Shown piece by piece: positions 40,563 through 52,100 of a stretch of DNA of 64,000 nucleotides. The stretch spans positions 14,384,001 to 14,448,000 of the forward strand of contig JANTQA010000047.1 of NCBI GenBank assembly GCA_027625915.1. The letters run 5' to 3'. Below the pieces are notes generated by a model that had not been told where the DNA came from, searched no databases, and saw only the letters and a list, made by a program, of their open reading frames with translations. The stretch is from Anaeramoeba flamelloides (Eukaryota > Metamonada > Anaeramoebidae). The stretch's first letter is position 1. Each line of letters starts with the position of its first letter. A program made the translations under genes and the position numbers.

Positions 40563-42173
40563 ATGACAACTTATTCTCTTCCATTTTCTGAAATGTTTGA
40601 AGAGTATTTCAATAGCCCAGAATTTTCTGATCTTCTTTTTTATGTAGGTGATCCAACCGAAACTTTTTATGCACACCGCATTATTCTTGCTTCCTCTTCA
40701 GAATTTTTCTCACAGAGCCTGTATATTACCAATCCTGATCTATCTCTAATGAGAGCTGAATTTACCCTAAAAGGTGTTCAACCTCAAGTCTTTAAAGAAT
40801 ATTTGAAGTTTTGCTATACAGGCGCGTTAAACCCAAAAAGCAAGAATTTGCAAGCGCTACGCAAACTCTCGATCCAATTCCAAACCCCCACATTATTAAA
40901 TTTATGTAACAGGTTTCAATCAATCCCTACAACAATTTCAGCATTTTCGATCCCAGTTCCCCTCTCAAAACCAGTCTTTTATAATACTGAACATTCTGAA
41001 GAAGAGAAAAATCCAAACAATTCGACAAATGGTTCAAAGAAGAAAAATGTTGGGAATTTAAATCTTGATCTCAAAAAACAAACAACAATATTAAACCAAG
41101 AACAAGAACAACAAAACCTCTCAACTCAAAAACTTGATGATAATAATAATCAAATAATTGAAAAAGAAAAAGAAATTGGAAAAGTAAATGAAAAAAATGA
41201 AAACAAACATGAAATTATGATTGAAAATGTACAAGGAAATGAAACTGAAAAAGAAATTGAAATAGAAATCGAAAAAAATGAAAACAAACACGAAGACAAG
41301 ATTGAAAATGTCGAAGGAAATAAAATGGAAAAACAAAAAATCCAAGAGAAAGAACAAAAAATTGAACAAAAAATTGAACAAGAAAAAGACAAAGAAAAAG
41401 AAAAAGAACAAGAACAAGAATCACAGGTTTATTACCAAGAATCACAAGAAAAACTATTCCATTATTTCAAGCCAGTTCGGAAAATCAGAATAGCCATTAT
41501 TACAGGTGAACGAGATATTTCATATTTGCAAAATGTGAGTAATTTGATTTTAAAGTCGGATACTATTGAATCTGTTAAGGTCTTTCGAGGCTCAACTGAG
41601 ACACCAACATTTAATGAGCTAAAGCAGTTTGATGCCGCTTTTATATACACCTCTGATGAGCCATTTCATGATTCTGTTGCAATTGGTGATCTTCTTGTCC
41701 GTTATGTCAAAGATGGCGGTGGGTGTGTAATTGCATCCATAAACTGTCTTGACTCTTCAGATGATAAGCAAATTGATGGCGGAATCATTAACAAACGATT
41801 TTTACCAATAGAGAAATCACCGGCGCTGATTAATAAAAAATCCCGTTTAAATAAGAAAAAAATTCTCCAGAATCACCCCATAATGAAAAATGTAAGCAAT
41901 TTTGATGGTGGCAGTTATTCCTTTAGAATTGAAACAAAAACAATAAACGAGGGAGCTAAAATAATTGCGACATGGGAAGATGGCTGCATCCTTGCCGCAG
42001 AAATGTCTTCAAGGCATGCACAAATAGCTGGAAGAATTGTCGTTTTAAATTTTTGGCCACCTAGCAGTGAAATTGATAAAAATTGTTGGGATTCAAAATC
42101 AGATGGTCATTTATTAATTTCAAATTCTCTCGAATATGTATCATTTAAATTAAATAATGAATTTAAATGTTAA
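40563..42173 (+). CDS. BTB protein with C-terminal ThuA/GATase1-like domain
   Basis: 536 aa, intronless; the start is the first ATG in frame (PM|TTYSLPF region), and a GTG three codons earlier is ignored. BTB/POZ domain at about 10-116: FSDLLFYVG, AHRIILASSSEFF, LKFCYTGAL. A long Glu/Lys/Asn/Gln-rich linker (about 160-293, largely EKE/NEN repeats) is probably helical or disordered. The C-terminal domain (about 298-534) starts with a beta strand IRIAIITGE and contains FDAAFIYT, VRYVKDGGGCVIAS, HPIMKNV, GRIVVLNFWPP and DGHLLISNSLEYV. This is the layout of ThuA-like/class I amidotransferase-like folds (flavodoxin-like, N-terminal G, GGG turn, N-rich end). No catalytic Cys-His-Glu triad is evident, so it may be a binding domain. 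BTB proteins usually dimerise or act as Cul3 adaptors; no partner can be inferred here. Confidence 0.8.
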   Translation: MTTYSLPFSEMFEEYFNSPEFSDLLFYVGDPTETFYAHRIILASSSEFFSQSLYITNPDLSLMRAEFTLKGVQPQVFKEYLKFCYTGALNPKSKNLQALRKLSIQFQTPTLLNLCNRFQSIPTTISAFSIPVPLSKPVFYNTEHSEEEKNPNNSTNGSKKKNVGNLNLDLKKQTTILNQEQEQQNLSTQKLDDNNNQIIEKEKEIGKVNEKNENKHEIMIENVQGNETEKEIEIEIEKNENKHEDKIENVEGNKMEKQKIQEKEQKIEQKIEQEKDKEKEKEQEQESQVYYQESQEKLFHYFKPVRKIRIAIITGERDISYLQNVSNLILKSDTIESVKVFRGSTETPTFNELKQFDAAFIYTSDEPFHDSVAIGDLLVRYVKDGGGCVIASINCLDSSDDKQIDGGIINKRFLPIEKSPALINKKSRLNKKKILQNHPIMKNVSNFDGGSYSFRIETKTINEGAKIIATWEDGCILAAEMSSRHAQIAGRIVVLNFWPPSSEIDKNCWDSKSDGHLLISNSLEYVSFKLNNEFKC

Positions 42174-43147
42174 ATACCATAACTTTTGATTGTAATGCCA
42201 ATTTGTATTTTGTTTTTATTTTTTTATGATTTTAGATTAAAGCATTATTAGAATTAAGCACCATTTTTTTGCCTTTTTTCTGTATATCACAATTATGGGA
42301 ATGATACCATTTATCATCAAGAGCAAAAAGATATCTGGGAACTTTACTTTATTTTTATAAAGCCAAGGTGATGGCTTTGGACTTGGGTTATGTAAAAAAC
42401 ATTAGAGTTTTGCATCTAAATGTGACAAATTCGCAGATATTGTTACTTGTTCAAAAAAGACTAACTTTTTTGCTAAAGACTCATTTTTTCCTTAATAAAA
42501 GCTTTTTTCTAATAAATACTTTTTTTGTGAATAAGTGTTTTTCTCAAATATACCACATCTAATAATAGGGGTTGTTGAAAAAATACTCAATCAATTTGAA
42601 GATCTTTTTGTTTCAGATCTTCAAATAATTCAAATATTATCAAGGGAAATAAAAGATTTAAAATAATTAATTATATCACTATTTGCTGTAAAGTTCAATA
42701 AAAATAAAAGAATGGAAAAGTAAAATTTTTATTTTTTGATAAATTAATTACAAGCCAAATTTTGAGAAAAACAAACAATTATCAACCAATTGAGAAAAAT
42801 TTGTTAAAATCCAAGCAAAAAGCGTTTTTTTTACCTCCAAAAGTTAAATTCTCCAAAAAAAGAGAAATTTCTATTAGATCGAAGTGATCAATTAAAAAAT
42901 AAAATTTGAAACTTTAGTTATGAAATTTCTCAAAATATAAATTTAAAGAAAAGAAGAAAAATAAAAATAAGATAACAAGCTTGAACAACCATTTCATTCT
43001 GGATTTGTGATTGTATGATTCTAATATTGAAAAAGGGTTTAAAAATTAAATACATCTCTTTTCGTGTTCCAGATTCTTTAGAAAAATATTTTATTGATAA
43101 CAACCAAAAACTAGAATTTCAATGTGGTTAATAGTATCTTAAGTATT

Positions 43148-43530
43148 TTATTTTCCTTTGATTGATGCTGGTATGTCAACATCAAATTGATGAAGCTCAC
43201 CATATTCATGTATTTGGTTCCAGAAAGCATTTGCAATTAAAGTCCACTGAATACAAAAAGTGGCAAGTAAAAAGGTATAGCCGGCTGCAGAAAGACCGTA
43301 CTTTTTCAAAAAAGTCATCAAATATCCACAACCGATGATGACCATAACAGCTACGTCGGAATAATATGTGTAATAATAATCCGTTCAAAGATCAAAATCT
43401 GCGTCACTGATTTCATCAAAAGATTCATGGTATCTGAACCAAATTGATGACAGAACAATAAAGGCAATTTGGAAAATTGTTAAAACAGTTATAAATCCAA
43501 TCTGAGTTTTTTTTTGTGTCCCATTTTGAA
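43148..43530 (-). pseudogene. Rh-type ammonium transporter, N-terminal fragment, broken
   Basis: The minus-strand translation contains VMVIIGCGYLMTFLKKYGLS followed by AAGYTFLLATFCIQWTLIAN, closely matching the first conserved part of Rh glycoproteins (human pattern VMVFVGFGFLMTFLQRYGFS and FLLAAFGIQWALL). Upstream in the same frame IGFITVLTIFQIAFIVLSSI and FRYHESFDE fit the first transmembrane helix and loop. A TGA interrupts the frame at 43385-43387. The only nearby ATG is out of frame across a 9-nt A run (43507-43515). Reading stops at TAA after SIKGK, with no downstream transporter helices found. About 100 codons of a ~400-450 aa protein remain. Rh proteins conduct NH3/CO2; this copy is not expected to function. 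Confidence 0.8.
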
Positions 43531-44121
43531 ACAAAAAGACTATTTAAAAAAATCAAGCACTTTGGAAGAATTTCAAAGTAAAAACAACACATTTGTTTCC
43601 TTGCTTTTCAACTATTTCAGAATTCTTCAAAATAATGTTTTTAAATAATTCTCGGGTTTATTTTAAGATTGTCACTGATATATTGATAAAAATTTATTAA
43701 AAGTTTTCGTTCAACTTCCTTTTTGAAAATTTTGTAACTCTTTCTTTTCAAAACTGTTTGTTTCCAAGACTCTTTTCAAGTCTCACCAATTTTGGAAAGT
43801 TTCTTTACATTTAAACAAATCGAATGCTTTATTCCAAGCTTTGGTAAAAAAATTTGTAAAATGTAGGATGAATTAAAAATTTTCGGATATTTATTTGAAT
43901 TTATCAATATCTTATAGTTTTTATAGTAATTGAAATAAAGCTATTATTTATATTGTTACACAAAATGAAATTGACTTAAATACTAGAAACAATCAACAAG
44001 AATCTGAAATACAAAAAACGATTTGAAAGGTACTCAATTCCTAGTACTTTTTAACACGCACTTTTATTAATCAAATATGAATTAAAAAACACTTTCTTAA
44101 GCTACTTATTAATTTTATTGA

Positions 44122-45485
44122 TTTTTTTTTCCCAAAGGCAATAGAGTAATTCCTATCAAAAAAATACAATTAAAGCTGAAAATGTAACTTCACTTAACAA
44201 CTTTAGACAAATAAATTATCTTTTTTAAAAGAATTTCATTTTTCCCAATTAATTTCCAGCAAAAAAAATATCTGATCCTTTTTTGTTTGGATTTTTTGTA
44301 TCAAATTAGAAAAAGAAAAATTTGCAAATTTTTTATTTTGAAGTTATCTCACTTTTTGTAATTTCTATGAGTCCGTATGAACAAATAACCATGGAATTTT
44401 AATCTTATTTTAAAAATTTCTGAAAAATAAATCAAATGTTGGATCATTGAAGAACTTCAAAAATTGATCATTTATTTTATTTACAAATGTTTATTAAATT
44501 CCTTGAAATTTAAACGATCATGTAATATTCTTTATTAAATACTCATGGTACAAACAAGGAACTATTAGTATTAAAATCAGTTATTTGATCATATCTATTT
44601 ATTTTTTTTATTTGAATTATTTATGTTGAATCTTTATATTTGTTTGAAAATCTTTAAAAAATTGAGAAATAATTGTAAAGTCTATTTGATACATTTAATC
44701 TTTGGGTTGTTAATAACCCACTAAAAAAATTCAGATAATGTTAATTAATTATCGATTAAAATAATTGAATTAAAAAATATTTTTTTAGATTATAAGTTGA
44801 ATTTTTCAGGTTTTAAAAAAGTATTTTTATAAATATTTTTAATTTCTTTGTTTGATTATTATTTCTCATGATTTTTTTATATTCAATAAAAAGAAAAAAT
44901 TGATTTAAACTGTTATTTGAATAAAGTAATTTAGTTTTTTTAGTTTAAAATTATTATTGTAATTTTTTTGAAATTTATTGGATTATTTATACTCTATTAT
45001 TATTAAATCTTTATGATTTTATTTTTAAAGTGTATTTTTGTACACCTCCTTTGTAAGTAATAAGATACCTTTTTTTTTTAAAAAAAAATATTTTGTTTTT
45101 GAAATAATTTCGATGAATGTGTTGGATTTTAAATCTTTCAAAAAATGGGAAAAATGGTTCTAAACATTTAAAAACAATAATTCATTTCTGAAAATAGCTT
45201 TGAAAATAAGTTTGGTTTTAGTAAACAGGTTTTTTACTTCGATTTTAATTTTAAGGTTGTAGTAAAATTTTTTTAAATTTGCTATTAAATTTACACGAAG
45301 AGATTCTTTAGTTTGACAGCCCCTTAATTTCGGAGAATTTCATTTTTTTTTCATTTCAATAACCTCCTACCTTGAATAATTATCTTAAAATGTAAAGTTT
45401 TTAGTTGGAAACTAGGATTGTACCAAATTAGATTTTTTTGTAAACTCATTAATAAAGAAACAATTTTGATAAAATTTTATATTTG
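44122..45485 (+). repeat. dispersed duplicated block E, copy 2
   Basis: Collinear with 30160-31745 in the same orientation, with frequent small indels. The match begins near AAAGGCAATAGAGTA (AAAGGTAATAGAGTA in copy 1) and ends near CTCATTAATAAAGAAA (CTCATCAATAAAGAAA in copy 1). Non-coding. Confidence 0.8.
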
Positions 45486-46152
45486 ATCATATTATCCCAA
45501 ATACTATTAGTATTTTAAGAATAAAAATAACAGGTCTAATAGTTCTTCAAAATATTAATTAAAGGGGTTTTAATGTAATATTAATTTTAATTTCGCCACT
45601 CTATAAAAACAGGTAACAATAGTTATTTTTAGATCTCTAAAATATTTCTTTTTTATATACTAAGTTTATTTCATCAAAGTAGAAATCATTTAGAGTTTTT
45701 TATTTGACTTGAAATTTGATTTTTAAATTAATTATTCAAAATCAAAAACTTTTTAAAAATCAAAAGAAATTTTTGTCAAATAAAAAAATCCACAAGATAC
45801 TCAAATTATCAAAGAGAGGTAAAAAAAAATAATCTCCAAAACTGATACTAAACAACAACTTTAACAACACAGCTCTTTCAATATTGATTGAGTTTTGGAA
45901 TATTTCAAAGATGAGAGGAATTATTATCGAATGAAGAGACACTAAAAATTTAAAATGAGAGAATAACTTTGTTTGACTTAAAAAAAAGTCCCTAACTTTA
46001 TTAACCAACTTATTTAACATAAGAAATTCACCCTCATATTTGTCTCTTAACAAAAATAAGAAATCATTTGCAAACAGAGGAAAACTGAATGGAAATTTTT
46101 ATTCGTGGCTGATTCATTTAATTTCATTTTTTTACGAAAGCTTTTTCAAGTT

Positions 46153-49100
46153 ATGAATCTCATTAAAGCGATACGCACAAAAATTCTAAAAAAAATTCAA
46201 GAAACAATCGAAGAAAACCCAAATGAAATAAATGAATTATACCAAGTTAGTTTTGAATTTCTCTTGATTTTTTTTTTTTTTTTTTTTCGTTTTTATTCAT
46301 TTTCGATCTTTTATGATTCTTTTTATTCAAAGGGAAAAACTCCACTTTACGAAGCAATTCAAGCGAAGTGTTCAATAAACATTCTGAAATTATTATTAAA
46401 GAATGGAGCAGATCCAAATCAAGTTTTGCCTTCTAAAACTACTAATTTACATTGTGCAATTGAAAATGATGTACACATTATCAAAGAATTATTAAAAAGA
46501 GGTGCTGATGTGAATATAAAAAACATCATGGTAACTTTTTTATCCTTTCTTGCAGATAGTTTTATTCTTTTTTTTTATTTGTTTTTTTATTACACAAACT
46601 AATTATTAATGAAAATGAAAATGAAAATGAAAATGAAAATGAAAATGAAAATGAAAATGAAAATGAAAATGAAAAAGAAAAAGAAAAAGAAAAAGAAAAC
46701 AAAACAACTTTTGTGTTGAGAGATTTCCTTAATTTGATAGAACGAAAAAGGGGATGATTCTTTGCTAAAGTATCAGTATTTTTCTCAATCAAAAAATAAA
46801 AGATTCGTGTCAAAATAAGTTATTGATTTCTGGTTCGCCTTTTTCAATAATTTGCAGAAATTGAGTTTTGTTGGGAGAAAAACAAACTTTTTTTCTTTTT
46901 TTTGCAATTTGGAGACTTTTTTGTTTTTTATCCTGGTTTCAAGCAAAAAAAAAAATGAAAAAAATTCTGGGTTTGTGTTTTCAAGCACAATGATCTGGAT
47001 CAAGACAAAGCAGAAATAAAAACTGAATAATTGTTTTTCTTCAAGATCAAATTTCTCAATTTGGTAATGAATAGAGAAATTCTAATAAAGAATTACAACT
47101 GTAGTTCTTTACTCTGGGTAATTTCAAGATTTTTGTAAAGGGAAAACAATTATTGTTTTTATATAGATCTCTAAGAATTCGTTACTTATTTTCTGAGAAA
47201 TTATTTCCTATTTTCCCCTAATAAAAAAAATTGTTTCGAACATTTTTGGAACAAAATTCCCTTTTTTTCACCATAAGAATAGCACAATCCATACAAATAA
47301 TTTCAAGACTTTTTTGAACTTTCCGACCGACAGTCTACAAGATTTCAGTCTCTGATATTCTTTCATATTGTTTCAGATTTCAAAACTTGATACAAACTTT
47401 TTTAAACCAAAAAAAGGGTAAAAAATAATAATTAACAAAAGATAACCTTTTGAATTTTATTGAAATTTTTCAAAGTTATCCAAAAGAAAAATATTTGTTA
47501 ACTTTCAATAACCTGAAACTCTTTTTAGGAAAACAGAAAAGTAGAAAGTTGTTTAAATTACATGTTTTTAAAAGTTTTAATTGTAAAAACTTTTAAATTG
47601 AAAGTTGTTGAATTTTGATTTGTTATTTTATCCCTAATTAGGAACAATTTCAAAAAAACAAAAGTGTTGACAAGTTAAAAAAGTGAAAACAATTTTTGTA
47701 CTATTTTTGTCGTGTTTAGATGATTTTTTCCATATTTTTTTAAAAAATATTCAAATAACGATCTTTTATTGGTTCGGTTTGTTCAACAACCACCTTGTTA
47801 TGTTACGAGTTTGGCATCAAAGAACGAGAAATATGAGATTGTTCGAAATGATATAAGATGAGATCAATCGTCGTTCTTCGAACTCCTCAATATCATCTTA
47901 GCACGAGAAGAATATCATATTTTGAGTATGGAAGGGGATCCAAAACGAGGAATTATAACAAGGGGACTGTTGATCAAATGAAACAATATGAGTTGCTATT
48001 TATTTTTTGGAACTCAGGATTTATCTCTGAACAAAGAATAAAAAAACAAACAAAACATAAAAACTAAGATGCTATTTTTTAACTGATACTTTGAAGAACT
48101 TGCTCTTCAAAGGATCTTTTTCTTCCAAATGAGTTAACGAAAACATTGAAATTAAATATTAAATGTTAAATGTTAAATTGATTCCATTAGAGACAAACTT
48201 TGGTTTAAATTTCACCAATACAAACCAGATCGTCCAACTTTTCAACAAGTCTCTATCTCTCCTTTTATTTTACGTTTATTAAGAAACATTCAAAAGGGCG
48301 ATTAAACATAAAAATCCTGCATATATTGTGTATTCTTAACAATGGCTAATTTTGATAATTCCTCTAAAAATTTTTTAACTTGACTTAAAATAAATGTTTT
48401 TTTTTTTCTAATTTTTTTCTCAATTTTGTAAATGTAAACTCTTTTTCAAAAATTGTGAGTCATCTGAAATAATAAATTGAAAAAAAAAAAAATATCCTTT
48501 AGTACTCAAGAACAATTAATAACTAAATCTGATTTTTAATTAACTTTTAAGTCATTCTAAATATATAAAAGTCCGATATATTAAAAATTAAAAAAAAATA
48601 AAACCAAAAACTAAAAAAAAGTGAGTCACAATTTTTGAAATGAGCATTATTTTTTCTCCACTTTGAAAATCTTTTATTAATGGCCTCTTCTCTCTTTTTT
48701 TCGAAGTGATATTATTTTTTAAAAAAATGATATTGATTTCACTACAAGAAAAATTTAAACACCTAAAATTAAAGTTAGCCAAAACTATACATTGGATTTC
48801 AGTTTACTTCTTTTATAAAACATTTTTCTAAAGTTATCATAATTTTATGTAATAAAAAAAGGATAGCTATTAAACTCATGAAAATCCGAATACCCCCCTT
48901 TTCAAAAATACCGACTTTTGAAAAAAAACACCTATTTTTGGTGGAATTTTTTAATGAAAAAAGTTGAAATGAATTAATTTTTGATTGAACATTGTCCAGT
49001 TTTAATTTTTTCTTTTTTATTTGATTTTTTTATTGATCTAATAAAAAAATTTTAAAAAACATATATTTTGTAATTTCTGTTACGAAATTCATTTTATATA

Positions 49101-52100
49101 AAAATATTACATAAAAACCCTGTTATTTTATTAGGAGATAATAATATTTCCGAAACCGTTTGTAAAATATAAAGGTATTTTTTAAAAGTTTGATCCTTTA
49201 AATTGGAATTTAATTTTAATGTTTTCCATTACAGATCATTTTGCTTTATCTTTTTTTTGTTTTCAATATTATCAGAGCTCCCAAAATGATTTCATTTTTG
49301 GAATTTTTAGAATCACAAAAATTTAAAATTTGGAATCAAAATATTAAAATGAATTCCAATGGAACCGGTTTTTGTCAACATTTTCCACTTGTTAAAGTAC
49401 CCTTTCTCGAATAAATTTTCAAAAATATTAAAAATTATTTTATTCTGATTCCAAGGAATCAAAAAAAGAATTTTTTATTTCGGTAACAAAACTCTATTAA
49501 AAAAAAAAAAAGATTCTTCTGAATACATTTCAAAATAAAATAATTTTTTTTAGAGGGAAATAAACAGAAAAACATCAGGATTGATGAAAAGATGATTAAA
49601 ACTAAAATCTCAAGAAGAAAAACAAACCACAAATATTTATTTTTTTCAGAAATATTAAATTACTTTCATTCATAAAAATAAAAAATTTGTTTATTAATTA
49701 TTTAAATTTTGAGAATGATGGGATTCTATTAAAAAACCAAATTGAAAAAAGAAATAAATTGAAAAACTTGCCATTGAAATAAAAAAGAATCATTTAATTG
49801 TGTGAAATCAAAATTAGAATTATTTGAGGTTTTTTTTGAAAAAGAATCAAAATGTGAACTCTGATTATTCTTATTGGTTTCCGGGATTTCTTTAATTTTT
49901 AATTTGTTAACATTGCTTATTTAAAAAATATTTATAATATATTGATTATTATTTTACTCTTTTTATGATATCATCTTTTTTTTTTTTTTTTTATTTTTTT
50001 TATTTTTAGGGAAACCTTCCTTTACACATTTGTAACAGAAAATGCACACAAACTCACATTATCAAGAAAATATTGAAAAATACTACTGATATAAATGCAA
50101 AAAATCGAACAGGATCAACTGCTTTACATATTTACTCTTCTTCTGAGAATTGTAATGGTAAGATTCAATTATTACTTGAATCTAACGCTGATCCAAATAT
50201 TCGTGATCACAATGATAAACTTCCAATTCAATTATATTGCGAACAAGAAAAGGCAGCTGGAAAGATTGTAAAATTATTTTTAAAAAAGGGTTCGCTATTT
50301 GATTTTTCAGGTACAAGATCGCCTATCCATCTTGCAGTTACAAAACAAAATGAAGAGGTTTTAAGGGCTTTACTTCACAACGGCTCAAACCCCAATTTAA
50401 TGGATGAGAATGTAAACTGTCTTTTATAATTTTTCTATATTATTTTCTTAATGTGCAAAAACTTTCATTTATTTTTATTATTATTGAATGGAAGTGAAGA
50501 AATATAAAACGATGGAATACCCTGTTTGGAAGAACCACTATACTTTATTTAGTGATTTTTATCCTCATTAAAACTTTGAAAGTATTTGAAATCATAGAGT
50601 AATATTTTCTTTAAATAATTGGAAAAGACAAATAGAAAAGACAAAAGAAAAGCAAGAAAATTTTTATCGTTTTTGAAAAAGTAAAAAACAATTAACAACA
50701 ATAACAGTCCTTCCAATACTACCTTTTGGTCAGAGGTTTTTCTTTGATCGATCTATTATTCAAAATTTTGTTGAAAAATAATACTAAGATTTGAAGTTTA
50801 AATGGGATAGAATTTCAGCTGATTATTATTTTTTCCATTCTCCTAATATTCTTTCGGATTCTTGGTTCACCCAATATATACACTCATTATAGTATCATAA
50901 AAAAAGTACCAAACAAATAAAAAAAAGATCAAAATTTATAATCTATTTCTTTGAAGACCCTTTTTATAAAAGAATAATTCGAAAATGAAGTGAAAATATT
51001 TTCCCAATCATTATTCAAAACCAGTAAGTAAAAAAAAAAAAGTAAGAACAAAAAATAAAGAAATTTAGAAAAAATAAAAGAAAAAACAAAAGCAAGCATA
51101 ATAAATAATTGGTAAAAAAATAAGAAAAATTCAAGGTTATTTGTTTAATTAACAACACCCAAAATCACAACAATGACAATTTAGGTTATTTTTAGTTTAG
51201 CTTGATAGCTGAACATTAAAGTTTGTTTAGGAGTTTATTGGTTAGATTGCTGTAATGTCTTTTTTCTTTTTGATCTCGCTTTTTTTTTTTTAACCATTGA
51301 TATTTTTTGTCTTTATACTTTCTTTTTAGAGTTCTAAGTTACCCATACTGTTATGTATCAGTATATCCCAGTATCAGCAACTAACTACTTGATCTTTTTC
51401 CTTTATAACTCTTCTTCTCAATATAAAGAAATTTAGCCATGGGAAAAAAAAAAAAAGGAAAATAAATAAATTTTTGATTTTATGGAATCACAAAAAAAGA
51501 AACTTTAATTTTTTTAAAAAAATATCCATTTTTTCGGAATTTATTTTTTATTGAATAATTTACAAAAATTCTAATGCTTTAACGTTTTTTTGTTATTTTA
51601 ATGTTTCATTCCAAACCATCAATTAATTGGAATGTTATTTTCTAATTTGCTCTATAGATAAATAACATCAGATAAATCAATTCAAGATTAAGATTTCGAA
51701 TAGATCATTTTATTATATTTTTACATTTTGAAATTTCCAATTAATTTTTTTTCTTTCTGTTTTCTTCAAAAAAAAAAAAAAAAAAAAAAAAAACTCAAAA
51801 TTATTTTTCTTCTTTATATTTATCATTCTAATTTTAGAAAAATACACCACTTCATTATTTATATGAAGGAAAATCATTAAAAGAAATGACTGAACTTTTA
51901 TTAAATTATGGGGGGGATCCATTTTTAAAGAATCAATTTGAAAAAGATTCAGTACGTATATTAAAAATATTAGGAATCAATCTCAAGCAAGTAAAAAAAA
52001 ATTTAAGCTACATTAATGATTTTGAAAATTTATTGACTCGAAAGGAATTGACTGACTGCAGTTTTAAAGTGTTAAATAAAACGATACCATTCCATAAATC

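Larger units (their letters stand above)
42174..46152. other. intergenic region with Rh pseudogene and block E copy 2
   Basis: A/T-rich DNA apart from the ammonium-transporter remnant at 43148-43530 and duplicated block E (44122-45485). A 97-codon minus-strand ORF at 45760-46053 (MLRDKYEGEFLMLNKL...) has no recognisable family and is not called. Confidence 0.6.
46531..50009 (+). other. 3.5-kb intron 2 of the ankyrin/BTB gene
   Basis: GTAACT donor and TTTTTAG acceptor; joins NIKNIM|GNLPLHIC inside an ankyrin repeat. Contains the (AATGAA)n microsatellite at 46610-46699, a higher-GC island at about 47740-47990, and an inverted MITE B copy at 48442-48650. No conventional gene seen. Confidence 0.85.

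Noticed and set aside
46562-46813. Ser/Phe-repeat minus-strand ORF
   Set aside because: Product of the GAAAAT microsatellite.
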